A stretch of 64,000 nucleotides of DNA from Hyphomicrobiales bacterium. GTDB lineage: Bacteria > Pseudomonadota > Alphaproteobacteria > Rhizobiales > Rhizobiaceae. Below are positions 40,272 to 49,681 of this stretch, in pieces. A program made the position numbers and the translations under genes. The stretch covers positions 1 to 64,000 of the forward strand of contig UCKS01000004.1 in NCBI GenBank assembly GCA_900473045.1, written 5' to 3'. The notes under the pieces are model-generated. The model saw only the letters and a program-made list of their open reading frames with translations. It was not told where the DNA came from and ran no database searches. The number at the start of each line of letters is the position of its first letter. Position 1 is the stretch's first letter.

Positions 40272-42257
40272 ATGGCGGGTGAAGATTCTGGCGGCTTGTT
40301 GGTGCAGATCGGCGTTACACAAGCGCGGATGGAGCGTGAACTTGCAAAGCTGGTAAACACTGCCGCCAAATCTGCCGGTGACATGGAAAAGTCGTTCGAC
40401 GCGGCTAATAACAACATCGGCAAGGGTGCACAGCGTGCGTTCGGCGGCGTCACAAAAGGCGCACAGCAAGCCGCCCCGGCCGTCAAGAACCTGAACGGTT
40501 ACACGAGCAACCTTGCATCGCAGTTGAACGACATCGGCGTGCAGCTTGCCGGTGGTCAAAGCCCGTTTCTGATCATGCTCCAGCAAGGTACGCAGATCAG
40601 CCAGATTTTCAGTCAAACGGGCGGCACAATCAAGTCGTTCGGGTCGCTTTTGGCGGGGGCGGCGATGTCTGCACTCAATCCGTTCTCATTGCTCACGTTC
40701 GCAGTTATCGGCCTTGGTGGTACGGCTATTCAATATTTCGCTGATCTGATCGGTGGGAGCGCAGACGCTAACAAGGCGATCGAGGAACAGCGCAAGCTTG
40801 TGGAAGGGGTTGCGAAAGCGTGGGGTGAAGCGGTCCCGGCGCTTCAGGCGTATGTCGATGAACTGGCACGCGCCAAAGATATCGGGGAACTTAACCAGGT
40901 CACCGAACAGCGTAAAACACAGGTTTGGGACGATATCCGCGCGCAACTAGTGGATTTTAACGATGAATATGGACGGACAATCAGTCTTCTCGTCAATACG
41001 GAATTCGACAACAAGGCTGTTCAGGATCTCGGGCAAGCCTATGACGAACTAAAGGAAAAAATCGAGAACGGCACTGCTACTACTGAAGATTTTCAGCGCG
41101 TGGCACAGATGACGGATGCTGCAGCGGCGTCGGGTATCGGCGGTCTGGACGAGTTTGCTGGCGCGTTTGCTGGTCTTTCCCAATTCATCATGAACGCAAC
41201 GCAGAACCTCGCCGCGTGGCAGAAACAAGCCGCTGGCGCGATCATGACCAAATACCCATCACAGGGTACCTATTCCGGCGTTGATCGTTCCCCGGACGGT
41301 CGCATGGGCGGTACCGGCACGGTGTTGCCTGAGACCGGTCCAGTCCCCGGTGACAAGCCATCGACTGAAGGTCAGTACGCGGGTGGCACGTGGAAGAAAC
41401 CCAAAAGCGGGGGAGGTTCCAAGCGTGGTGCGAATTCCTATAAGGACGAGGTCGCCGGGATCAAGGAACGCACCGCAGCGCTCCGCGAATCTACGGCAGC
41501 GCAGGCGTCCGTAAACCCGCTCATCAGTGATTATGGTTTTGCGCTGGAAAAGGCCAAAGCTGAACAGAAGCTGCTTGCCGATGCGCAGCGCGCCGGAATG
41601 GCGATCACGCCTGCGCTAAAGGAACAGATTTCAGCACTTGCCGAAGGGTACGCGACAGCATCCGCCGACGCTAAAAAGCTGTCGGAATCGCAAAAGGATA
41701 TCCAGAAGAACGCACAAGAATGGGCTTCTCTGGAAAAGGATGTTTTCAAGGGGTTCATATCCGACCTGAAGGACGGCAAATCCGGCGCTGAAGCGCTGTC
41801 GAACGCCTTGAACAAGGTCGCTGATAAGTTGCTCGACATGGCCGTTGACGGTCTGTTTTCGACCAAGGGCGGCGCAACGGGCGGCTCGGGTCTGTTCGGC
41901 TCGATCCTTGGTGGTATCGGGAAAATCTTCGGTTTCGCGTCCGGTACGGCAAAGACTCCGGGTCGACGCGGTCAGCCTGCGGGCGTGGTGCACGGTCAGG
42001 AAGCGGTTATTCCGTTGCCAGCTGGTGGCAAGGTGCCGGTTACGATTTCGTCACCAACGGTCCAGAAATCCAAAGGTAGCAACGATCTTGTGCGCCTGGT
42101 CCTGCAGGACGATTCCGGCCGCATGGCTGACGTTGCAGACCAGCGCATTCAAACCGCATCGGGCGCGATCGTTCAGGTGTCCGTCGAACAGTCATTCAGG
42201 ACGGTCAAAGCAAACATGGGCGGTCTGATCACTGACACACAGTCGAGGCAATTCTAA
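40272..42257 (+). CDS. Tail length tape measure protein
   Basis: 661 residues, directly before the tail tip genes. Helical N terminus, a hydrophobic stretch (GSLLAGAAMSALNPFSLLTF...), a middle rich in Ala, Lys and Glu, and a C-terminal part with GFASGTAKTPGRRGQPAGVV and HGQEAVIPLPAGGKVPV as in minor tail/tape measure proteins. It is short for a tape measure, implying a short flexible tail. Confidence 0.85.
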   Translation: MAGEDSGGLLVQIGVTQARMERELAKLVNTAAKSAGDMEKSFDAANNNIGKGAQRAFGGVTKGAQQAAPAVKNLNGYTSNLASQLNDIGVQLAGGQSPFLIMLQQGTQISQIFSQTGGTIKSFGSLLAGAAMSALNPFSLLTFAVIGLGGTAIQYFADLIGGSADANKAIEEQRKLVEGVAKAWGEAVPALQAYVDELARAKDIGELNQVTEQRKTQVWDDIRAQLVDFNDEYGRTISLLVNTEFDNKAVQDLGQAYDELKEKIENGTATTEDFQRVAQMTDAAAASGIGGLDEFAGAFAGLSQFIMNATQNLAAWQKQAAGAIMTKYPSQGTYSGVDRSPDGRMGGTGTVLPETGPVPGDKPSTEGQYAGGTWKKPKSGGGSKRGANSYKDEVAGIKERTAALRESTAAQASVNPLISDYGFALEKAKAEQKLLADAQRAGMAITPALKEQISALAEGYATASADAKKLSESQKDIQKNAQEWASLEKDVFKGFISDLKDGKSGAEALSNALNKVADKLLDMAVDGLFSTKGGATGGSGLFGSILGGIGKIFGFASGTAKTPGRRGQPAGVVHGQEAVIPLPAGGKVPVTISSPTVQKSKGSNDLVRLVLQDDSGRMADVADQRIQTASGAIVQVSVEQSFRTVKANMGGLITDTQSRQF

Positions 42258-42922
42258 TGACGATTCAATGGCCTCGTAAACTTCTCCCGCCGCAAGCCCC
42301 GATGTTTCATTTGCGGGGAATGAACATCAGCGGACCGATTGCTGACGGTGCGTCTGATGTCATTTCGGGTGATGCACCGTTTTGGGTTGCTACATACGGC
42401 AGCATCGTAACGACCACACGCGATCGAGTGATGACGTTCAACGCTATCGCGTCGATGCTTGAAGGCCGTCTTTACCCGATCCTCGTGCCGTATTGCCGCA
42501 TGTATCAGCCTGTGGATGACGACGCGACGTATGAGCCGGTACCGCACAGCGACGGTACGTTTTTTTCGGACGGCTCGGGTTATGTCGGATCCGGGACAGA
42601 AATTATCATTACAGGCGACCGCCCCGAACGCGCAGTCAATGGGAGCGTCACAATTGCGTACGGGGACACGCTCCAGCCCGGACAGGTGTTTTCATTCGGA
42701 GAACGTATGTATCGAACTAATTCAGTGATTTACACATCAGAGTCCACCGCTGACATCAAATGGCAACCGCCGTTGCGGGAACCTGTGGCAGCCGGTGACG
42801 AGTTGGAATTTACCGACCCGAAGTGCCGTATGCGTCTGGCTAGTGACGATGAAATGATGTTGTCACTCGACATGAATCGTCGCGGGTTTCCGACCGTGAA
42901 TTTTGTCGAGGATCTTGTATGA
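42257..42922 (+). CDS. Tail tip-region protein, unknown family
   Basis: 221 residues, beta-rich, with ASMLEGRLYPILVPYCRMYQ near the middle and PKCRMRLASDDEMMLSLDMN near the end. The gene stands where alphaproteobacterial phages and gene transfer agents code distal tail proteins. TAATG junction with the tape measure gene and ATGA with the next. Confidence 0.6.
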   Translation: MTIQWPRKLLPPQAPMFHLRGMNISGPIADGASDVISGDAPFWVATYGSIVTTTRDRVMTFNAIASMLEGRLYPILVPYCRMYQPVDDDATYEPVPHSDGTFFSDGSGYVGSGTEIIITGDRPERAVNGSVTIAYGDTLQPGQVFSFGERMYRTNSVIYTSESTADIKWQPPLREPVAAGDELEFTDPKCRMRLASDDEMMLSLDMNRRGFPTVNFVEDLV

Positions 42923-43509
42923 CGTTCTTCACCCCTGCTGAAATCGCACGTTTTGCAAGCGGGAAGGTCTGTGTCGCCTTCCTCGTTGAATTCGATTTCG
43001 TATCGGAAAAAATGGGCGTTTGGAACGGCAACACCCGACTGACGGTCGGCGGGACGACGTTTCAGCCGTTGTTCGGAGCGGGGTCGATTGAAGGACTGTC
43101 GTTCAGCAACTCCACCGTTTCGGAGCGAGTGACCTTCACAATTGGCGGTGTGAAAAACGATTTGCTCGGTCTTGTTTTGACGCAGACCGGTGAAGTCCAG
43201 GACCGTCTTGTCAAGATTTACCTTCAGTCGTTTGATGATGATTGGCAGGTTATCGCAGCCGCCCCTGTGATCTTTTTCGGGTATATGCAGCCGCCTGAAG
43301 TCCGACAGGATGAGGTGTCACAAGACGCCAATTCAGCGTCACCGACACAGACGATTTCAATCGCAGCGGAGAATATCTATTTCAACCGGTCTCGTGCGGC
43401 CGGTGGTCGATACAGCGACCGCGATCAACAACTATTGCACCCCGGCGATAAGATTTTCGAATTTATGCCCGGTCTCGTGTTCACACAATTCTTTTACCCG
43501 GATTTTTGA
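42919..43509 (+). CDS. DUF2163-like distal tail/hub protein
   Basis: 196 residues. VCVAFLVEFDFVSEKMGVWN, LVKIYLQSFDDDWQVIAAAP and VIFFGYMQPPEV recall the DUF2163 N-terminal part of GTA gp13-type proteins, which form the tail hub before the cell-wall peptidase. Assignment from order and pattern. Confidence 0.6.
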   Translation: MTFFTPAEIARFASGKVCVAFLVEFDFVSEKMGVWNGNTRLTVGGTTFQPLFGAGSIEGLSFSNSTVSERVTFTIGGVKNDLLGLVLTQTGEVQDRLVKIYLQSFDDDWQVIAAAPVIFFGYMQPPEVRQDEVSQDANSASPTQTISIAAENIYFNRSRAAGGRYSDRDQQLLHPGDKIFEFMPGLVFTQFFYPDF

Positions 43510-43510
43510 A

Positions 43511-43900
43511 ATGAACGTGACGGAGTTTATCGGGATTGAGATGCTGAAACCGTTCTCGTGGGAGGAAACAAATTGCGCGTTAACTGCCGATAGGTGGATC
43601 AACTACCGTCACGGGTTTTCACCGATGGAATATTACGGGCGCAAGGTTTTTGACGAGGAAACCGGTCGCGAATGGTTGGCTGAACCAGGCGGTATCATCC
43701 GCGGAATTCGGGAAGTTATGACGCATTCCTGTTTCGCACGCGTGTCAGCCGCACCGCTACCTGGTGACGTCGGCGTTATCATTCTCGGTCGGCGTGCATG
43801 TATTTCTGTGTTTGACGTTTCACACTGGTGGTCACGTGACGTCGATGGGTTTATCACTGCTGATGATTCATTTCGTTACGTCGCCTGGAGTACACATTAA
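43511..43900 (+). CDS. DUF6950/NlpC-P60-like tail peptidase-type protein
   Basis: 129 residues. LKPFSWEETNCALTADRWIN places a cysteine where DUF6950 and NlpC/P60-like proteins have their nucleophile; later PGDVGVIILG and a histidine-containing SVFDVSHWWSRD follow. In related phages this gene helps to open the cell wall at DNA entry. It starts one base after the previous stop and ends directly before the tail tip gene. Confidence 0.6.
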   Translation: MNVTEFIGIEMLKPFSWEETNCALTADRWINYRHGFSPMEYYGRKVFDEETGREWLAEPGGIIRGIREVMTHSCFARVSAAPLPGDVGVIILGRRACISVFDVSHWWSRDVDGFITADDSFRYVAWSTH

Positions 43901-46399
43901 ATGCCCGTCGTTCTCGGTCCGATAGCTCTAGCGATTTTCCAGGCGGGCGGTCCGATCTGGCTGGCTAACGCTTTGGTCGGCGTCGGGGCGCTCGGCTCGG
44001 TTTTTTCGGCACTTGGAAATATCGCTTTGTCGTTCGGTATTTCGGCGGTTGCCGGGTTGCTCAACAAGCCAAAGCCCGCGCGGCCTGAAGACGTGCAGCA
44101 ATCGTTACGTGTGGCGATTTCGGACCGGGTTCGGATCTACGGTCAGTTTCAGACGTCGGGAAACTGGTTTTTTGGTAAATCCATAGACGGTCAGATGCAC
44201 AAGGGATTGATTTGTTGCGAGGGTCTGCTTGTGGAAGCGCTCGCGTTCAAAATTGATCAAAACACGGTCGTTCCAGATTTCGCCAACGGCGGACAGGTTA
44301 ATTCCGCTCCGTATGACGGTCAGGTGAAATTTCAGTACCGGCGCGGCCTTCCGACCGAAACGCATTATGCGGAGTTGGCAGCTACGTTCCCCGAATATAC
44401 GTCGGCACATCGCGGCGACGGTTGCGTCACGATTTATGCGAAACAATTGGAGATTGCGCCCGATCAGGTGTCGCAGGTTTTCCCGAGCCTGAAAGATACA
44501 TTATACCGGATCGAGGGGAAATTTACGGAAGTCTGGAACCCCGTTACAGAAGTGACGGAATGGTCCGACAACGCAGCGGCGGTCATCCGAGATTTCATGA
44601 TTTCCTCGTCCGGGATGCGTATCCCGCTTGACGTCGTGTCGACACCGCTTGCACAGGCGGCATGGAAAACAGCGTTCAACACCGCTGCTGAAGTGTATGA
44701 CCTGAAGGCAGGTGGGACCGAACCGCGTTACCGCCTGTGGGGGGCATACAGGTTTTCGCAAATGCCGGGGTCGGTTCTCGAAACGATGCTTGCGAACTGC
44801 GACGGTCGCCCGATCTTGACCCGTGACGGCGGCGTGGCGATGGAAATCCGCACGACTCCAGCACCGACCGTGTTGCTCGATAAAACGTTGATTGCGGCGT
44901 GTGTGTCGATCGCTCAAGGAATGGACGTTCGGACCACCGCGAACAAGATCACCGCGAAGTTTCTGTCGAAATATGACGATTATCAGCTTGTGGATGCGGA
45001 TCCTTGGTTGAACGAGGACAGTATTTCGTTGCGTGGCGAAATTGCCGACGACACGGAATACGCATGGACGCCGTCCCACAGTCAAGCGCGCCGCCTGATG
45101 AAGTTGCGGGCGTACCGTCTCGATCCTGAGTGGATAATGACTGTGAATTGCCGTCTCGGGGCAATCGCTGCGTTTCAAGAACCGTTTGTCACCGTTGATT
45201 ATACCATCGGTCCGACCCGTATTTTCGGCACGTTCGAAATCGACACGTTCACATGGAACATGGGCGACAAGGGCGTTTTGCGGAGCTTCACGATTGCGCT
45301 GCGGTCGATCGATGCGGCGGCGTACGAATGGGATCCTTTGACGGATGAAGGTGACGCACCAATCACCGTTGACGTCGAAGTTGATCGCAGTATTCCGGCT
45401 GTAACCGGTTTCGGTGCGTCTGTTGCGCGACGGAACATTTCGGGGAATGACGTCGCGTATGCAGTGCTGGCGTTCACGAGGACAAACCCGTCATTGAGCG
45501 TCCAGGTGCGCGGCAAGAAAACCGCCGATACCGTATGGACCACCACGACTGTTCCACAGACCGATTCGACAATCGACTTTCTGTTGATGGACGACGGTAT
45601 TCAATACGAATTCCAGGTGCGTCATGTGACGTCCACGGGGCGGGGCGGGGATTGGGGACCGGTACCGAGCATCAAACTCACCCCTGTGGCGGACACGGTC
45701 GCCCCGGCTGCGCTGATCGCATTCACACAGACCGCAGCTGCCCCGCATTTGGGTAATGCTGTATTCAGTCTGACGACACCGAGCGACCCACATATCAAGA
45801 CCGTGAAGCTTTACCGTAAGGCGACCGGCTCGGGGCTAAACACAGCAGTCGATACACCAATTGCCTCACTTCCAGTCGCTGCGTCGATTTCAGCGGTTTA
45901 TGGGTATACGGACGGTGATATCACGCGGACGAACCAACTGACGAACGGGGACTTCCCTGGTGGTGTGAGTACCGGGTGGACGGTCGGAACCAACTGGAAT
46001 ACGGCAAGCGGCGCGGCTGTTCACACAGCCGGATCGACAAGCTCGATATTCCAGACCACAGCACTGACACCCGTTGGAACCGTGTTCCGCTATGCGTTCG
46101 ATGTGTCCGGTGTATCCGCTGGACAATTCACCCCGCGTCTGGCAGGCGGTACGACCGTGTCCGGGGTAGCTATCTCTTCCAACGGCCATTTTCAAGGAAA
46201 ACTGACGTCGGTAACGGGCAATACTTCGCTTAACATTCTCCCTGGAACCACCTTTGTGGGTCAGTTCGACAACGCCATACTCTATCCTGAAACGCCAACC
46301 TGCGCGCCACAAGGCGTTTGGGACTACTACGCCGTGCCTTTCAACGGTTCTGGCGTTGCTGGCACGCCCAGCGGACCAGTTACCGTGACCATTGTGTAA
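43901..46399 (+). CDS. Tail tip protein, J-like
   Basis: 832 residues. A glycine/alanine hydrophobic N terminus (VGVGALGSVFSALGNIALSF) precedes a J-like tail-tip region (RVAISDRVRIYGQFQTSGNW, AAVIRDFMISSSGMRIPLDV, ITAKFLSKYDDYQLVDADPW), then a fibronectin III-like domain (about 490-590, EFQVRHVTSTGRGGDWGPVP) and a beta-rich carbohydrate-binding-like end. It should contact the host receptor or carry the fibres. Confidence 0.8.
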   Translation: MPVVLGPIALAIFQAGGPIWLANALVGVGALGSVFSALGNIALSFGISAVAGLLNKPKPARPEDVQQSLRVAISDRVRIYGQFQTSGNWFFGKSIDGQMHKGLICCEGLLVEALAFKIDQNTVVPDFANGGQVNSAPYDGQVKFQYRRGLPTETHYAELAATFPEYTSAHRGDGCVTIYAKQLEIAPDQVSQVFPSLKDTLYRIEGKFTEVWNPVTEVTEWSDNAAAVIRDFMISSSGMRIPLDVVSTPLAQAAWKTAFNTAAEVYDLKAGGTEPRYRLWGAYRFSQMPGSVLETMLANCDGRPILTRDGGVAMEIRTTPAPTVLLDKTLIAACVSIAQGMDVRTTANKITAKFLSKYDDYQLVDADPWLNEDSISLRGEIADDTEYAWTPSHSQARRLMKLRAYRLDPEWIMTVNCRLGAIAAFQEPFVTVDYTIGPTRIFGTFEIDTFTWNMGDKGVLRSFTIALRSIDAAAYEWDPLTDEGDAPITVDVEVDRSIPAVTGFGASVARRNISGNDVAYAVLAFTRTNPSLSVQVRGKKTADTVWTTTTVPQTDSTIDFLLMDDGIQYEFQVRHVTSTGRGGDWGPVPSIKLTPVADTVAPAALIAFTQTAAAPHLGNAVFSLTTPSDPHIKTVKLYRKATGSGLNTAVDTPIASLPVAASISAVYGYTDGDITRTNQLTNGDFPGGVSTGWTVGTNWNTASGAAVHTAGSTSSIFQTTALTPVGTVFRYAFDVSGVSAGQFTPRLAGGTTVSGVAISSNGHFQGKLTSVTGNTSLNILPGTTFVGQFDNAILYPETPTCAPQGVWDYYAVPFNGSGVAGTPSGPVTVTIV

Positions 46400-46488
46400 C
46401 ATTGTTAATAATGCGACCGTACGCGTTTACGTGAGTGATATTTCCGTTTATACCTCATGCAACATACGTTACACGAGTGGAAACAAAT

Positions 46489-47442
46489 ATGCCGTCTTTC
46501 GCAAAAACAATCGCTACAATTTATCGCGATTTTGTAACGGACGGTGTTCCCACGAGCGGGAAAAATGATCCGACTAAGTCGGATATCCGCGTTGATGTAG
46601 GCAAGATGCAGTCCTATATGGATGGCGGCGTACTCAATGACCTGATGCTGCCCGACGCCAAAATGGATATCGTTGCAGGTGTCCTGCGGCAAGACGCATC
46701 TGATCTCACCAAGTGGCAGTTTCTCAATGACGATGCTCATCGCACGGTAGGCTTTGATCCGACCGCGACTATCGTTAGTTCCAACGGTACCGTCATCAGC
46801 CCTACAGCGTCTGCGTTTTCCATGCTCGTTTTTTGGAAGTCGGTCACGGATGCGCGCAAGATTGACAACGACTCTGTCGCCGGTTGGAAAAATCGCGTCC
46901 TCGGGGTGATCGTCGCCGCTGATGAAGAGTTGACGCAAAATTGGGGTATCATGCTCGGCGGTCGGGTGACGCGCACAGGCATATTGATCAATGGTTCGAT
47001 GCACAAGCAAAGAACCGCGCGAGTTTATCACAATTCAACCGAATTCCTGTCAACCACAACATCGATCGATGGCGCCGGAACCATCGTGACGAGCTACGAC
47101 AGTGGGACCGGCACCCTCACGGTTAATCACGACTGGTTGCCTGGCAATACGCTTCACCTTCAGCCGGACTTGCGCGATGGGCTGATCACCAATGTGTTTC
47201 AGCCGGTCTTGAAGAATATCGTCTCGCCGACACAGTTTACGATGTATTTTCAGGACTTGGCTGGTACAGGTGCGGTTTACACTGGTGCGCCTGGAACAAA
47301 GATGAGCTTCAAGTTTACCAAGCGATATGACGGTGCGGTGAAGTTCGACGGGACCGATGGATGGGACATCATCCCGTGGAAGACCACTGACGCCAACGGC
47401 AACATCTGGGTATACGGCGCGATGCAGCGGTTCGGCAGCTAA
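46489..47442 (+). CDS. Putative tail fibre / receptor-binding protein
   Basis: 317 residues, directly after the tail tip gene. MPSFAKTIATIYRDF starts a short adaptor-like region, followed by beta-rich sequence ending WDIIPWKTTDANGNIWVYGA. No named family, but position and composition suit a receptor-binding protein. The ATG at 46489 is preceded only by a weak GAGTGGAAA; several GTTAC/GTAAC words lie upstream. Confidence 0.6.
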   Translation: MPSFAKTIATIYRDFVTDGVPTSGKNDPTKSDIRVDVGKMQSYMDGGVLNDLMLPDAKMDIVAGVLRQDASDLTKWQFLNDDAHRTVGFDPTATIVSSNGTVISPTASAFSMLVFWKSVTDARKIDNDSVAGWKNRVLGVIVAADEELTQNWGIMLGGRVTRTGILINGSMHKQRTARVYHNSTEFLSTTTSIDGAGTIVTSYDSGTGTLTVNHDWLPGNTLHLQPDLRDGLITNVFQPVLKNIVSPTQFTMYFQDLAGTGAVYTGAPGTKMSFKFTKRYDGAVKFDGTDGWDIIPWKTTDANGNIWVYGAMQRFGS

Positions 47443-47534
47443 GCCCACAGCGATGGGCTTGATTTTCCGCGTGAGATTCTTCATTGATACCGTATCGGTT
47501 GCATTCTGCGTACCGCTTATAGGTTTCTCCCTGC

Positions 47535-48239
47535 ATGATAAAAAAAATAATATTGAGCATGGTCGCCAATTTCCGCAAGCCGAAGAAGCAACCGAAGAAG
47601 CAACCGACCGGGCCGACAGTGCGGCTTATGCAACAGTCAATTGTTTGTTGCACACCGATGCCCCGCCTTGATGAGTCAGGTCAGCGAAGACAACGGAACA
47701 AACTAGGTTTTTCTGTAGACCCTACGGCAACTATTTTGCTGCTTGGGGATTCGTTGCTTGCGAATTGGTCTACCAATGCGAACGAAATCCACAACATGGC
47801 CGTCGGCGGGGATTGCGTCCAAAACACAATGTGGATGGTCATGAACACCAGCGATGAGGTTTGTCGGCACAAATTCTCGAAAATCTTCATACTCGTTGGT
47901 ACAAACAATATTACGCGGCGGATGGATGCGCGGCCGATAATATCAGGCTTGCAGCTTCTGATCCAAATGGTCAACGACAGGTGGCCGGACTCAACGGTGG
48001 TCGTCATGACAATACCGCACCGCAATGATCCGCGCGCAAGAGACCCTGTGCGTCAGAGAGTTAATGCATGGATTTCCAGCGGCCGGGTTGATTTCTTCGA
48101 TACCGACAAGTGTCTGTCCGTGAATGATTCGGTTCTAGATGAAGGTGGTCTGCACCTGCTTCCCTCGGCCTATGCTCATATCCACCGAGACATGATTGCA
48201 TCTCTCGACCAACCTGCTGTCGTTACGCTTGTAGCTTGA
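47535..48239 (+). CDS. SGNH/GDSL hydrolase next to the tail genes
   Basis: 234 residues with all four SGNH blocks: LLLGDSLL (Ser 73), MAVGGD (Gly 91), GTNN (122-125) and DEGGLHL (Asp 202, His 207). These enzymes remove acyl groups from sugars or lipids. Its place between fibre and lysis genes suggests that it de-acetylates surface polysaccharide during adsorption or alters it in lysogens. A basic N-terminal segment (KPKKQPKKQPTGP) precedes the domain; no signal peptide is evident. Confidence 0.8.
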   Translation: MIKKIILSMVANFRKPKKQPKKQPTGPTVRLMQQSIVCCTPMPRLDESGQRRQRNKLGFSVDPTATILLLGDSLLANWSTNANEIHNMAVGGDCVQNTMWMVMNTSDEVCRHKFSKIFILVGTNNITRRMDARPIISGLQLLIQMVNDRWPDSTVVVMTIPHRNDPRARDPVRQRVNAWISSGRVDFFDTDKCLSVNDSVLDEGGLHLLPSAYAHIHRDMIASLDQPAVVTLVA

Positions 48240-48325
48240 CCACAGGGGCATACGGTGTGGGACACCCTGTGGAAGACACACGCGCCGGATTGTAACGTTT
48301 GTAACGTCGTGGTATCACCCGATGT

Positions 48326-48553
48326 ATGAAGATCGTTACAAACTGGTTACCGCTGCTTAAACATGCCTGGAGCATCCGCTTTATCATTTTAGCGGGCGTG
48401 CTGACCGGGCTTGAAGCGCTTATCCCGGATCTTCCGTCTTTCCTCAATCTCACGGATCGTCAGTTCTCCGCGATTAACTTCGCGGTGGTCACTGGTGCGT
48501 TCGTCGCGCGGCTCGTCGCACAGAAAAAGGTCACCGACAATGGCGAAAGTTAA
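48326..48553 (+). CDS. Holin-like membrane protein
   Basis: 75 residues, short N terminus with Lys/Trp/His, one clear span (SIRFIILAGVLTGLEALI) and a second (INFAVVTGAFVARLVAQ), charged C terminus. It immediately precedes and overlaps the endolysin gene, as holin genes do, and matches phage holins of the DUF7940 style. Preceded by a pair of TGTAACG words. Confidence 0.75.
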   Translation: MKIVTNWLPLLKHAWSIRFIILAGVLTGLEALIPDLPSFLNLTDRQFSAINFAVVTGAFVARLVAQKKVTDNGES

Positions 48554-49040
48554 GAGCCGGTATCTTGCCGGGGCGGCTGGCGCTGTATTGCTGGCGACCG
48601 CGACGGCATTCACAGGCTCGTGGGAGGGTCGCAAGTTGACCGCCTATCAGGACTCGGGCGGCGTCTGGACCATCTGCGACGGCAAGACCAAGGATGTCCG
48701 GCCGGGGATGCGTGCCACGAACGCACAGTGTGACGCCTGGCTGCAGGAAGACCTCTTGTCACATGAGGCGCGCTTGCTGGCTTGCGCGCCGGAAATGCTG
48801 AAGGTTCCCGCTAAAACCTATGTCGCTATCAACGATTGGGCTTTCAACGTCGGCACGGGCGCGGCCTGCAGCTCGACACTTATCCGCAAGGTCAAGGCGG
48901 GGGACATCCGCGGCGCGTGCGAACAGCTGTCCCGGTGGGTGTTCGTGAACGGCGTCGTGGTCAAGGGATTGGCGAACCGGCGCGTAAACGGTTCGCCTGG
49001 TCGTATCAGCGAACGCGCGCTTTGCTTGGCGGGACTGTGA
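48540..49040 (+). CDS. SAR endolysin, GH24 lysozyme
   Basis: 166 residues. The N-terminal span (YLAGAAGAVLLATATAFTGS), weakly hydrophobic and Ala/Gly-rich, is a signal-anchor-release segment; the catalytic triad of T4-type lysozymes follows at E29 (SWEG), D38 (YQDSGG) and T44 (WTICDGKT). Such enzymes wait in the membrane until a pinholin collapses its potential, then cut murein. The ATG at 48540 overlaps the holin gene end by 14 bases. Confidence 0.9.
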   Translation: MAKVKSRYLAGAAGAVLLATATAFTGSWEGRKLTAYQDSGGVWTICDGKTKDVRPGMRATNAQCDAWLQEDLLSHEARLLACAPEMLKVPAKTYVAINDWAFNVGTGAACSSTLIRKVKAGDIRGACEQLSRWVFVNGVVVKGLANRRVNGSPGRISERALCLAGL

Positions 49041-49403
49041 ATGTGGGCGGTTATCGGTGGTATCGGCGGGGCGCTACGTATCTTAGCCGGTGCGTGCGTT
49101 GCAGCTGTGCTGATGTTGCTCGTTGTGGTGCCGCTGGAGCGCGCCGACGCTAAACGCGCACAAGAGACCGAGTATCGAGCGGTATCAGCCGAAGCGGAAC
49201 GCGATGAACTCGCACGGCAGCTTGACGCCGGTCAGATCGTCATCGACGCGTATCAGGTCCAGTTGCGGAACGTACGGGCCAAAGAGGAATTGACAGCCAA
49301 TGACCTTGAAAAGCGGATCACCGAGAACGAGGCGCTTCGGAAAGCCAGCGGCCGCGCTTGCACTGTTGATGACGGTGACGCTCGGTTCTTGCTCCAGCCT
49401 TGA
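49041..49403 (+). CDS. Inner-membrane spanin, Rz-like
   Basis: 120 residues: one N-terminal span (LAGACVAAVLMLLVVVPL) and a long periplasmic coiled coil (AVSAEAERDELARQLDAGQI). With the o-spanin coded in the overlapping frame it joins both membranes and disrupts the outer one after murein is cut. Starts directly after the endolysin stop codon. Confidence 0.82.
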   Translation: MWAVIGGIGGALRILAGACVAAVLMLLVVVPLERADAKRAQETEYRAVSAEAERDELARQLDAGQIVIDAYQVQLRNVRAKEELTANDLEKRITENEALRKASGRACTVDDGDARFLLQP

Positions 49404-49617
49404 CCGTTCAGCCACAAAGACCGGTATCGCAGCCGCGCGGGTGAACATGCCGCCGTTGCCGGATGATTGCCGGAAGATCGAACCACACGCTCCGGTGACG
49501 GTCGGCGCGGATCCGGTGTCAGGATGGAAGCGGGAACGGGGCGCAACGGACCGGGCAAACGCTCGGGTCACACGATGCGCTGAAAACTATGATGCAGTCT
49601 CCGAAGCGTTACGGTGA
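49300..49617 (+). CDS. Outer-membrane spanin lipoprotein, Rz1-like, nested start
   Basis: 105 residues starting inside the Rz-like gene in the +1 frame and continuing past it. Basic N terminus, hydrophobic core and lipobox (AAALALLMTVTLGSCSS, Cys after LGS), then a proline-containing periplasmic part (NMPPLPDD). Overlapping Rz/Rz1 coding is a known lysis-gene arrangement. Confidence 0.78.
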   Translation: MTLKSGSPRTRRFGKPAAALALLMTVTLGSCSSLDRSATKTGIAAARVNMPPLPDDCRKIEPHAPVTVGADPVSGWKRERGATDRANARVTRCAENYDAVSEALR

Positions 49618-49681
49618 AACATTCTGTTGACATACGCGTTTCACTGATTGCGGCGCAACGTGGCGTTGATATAACCGAATC

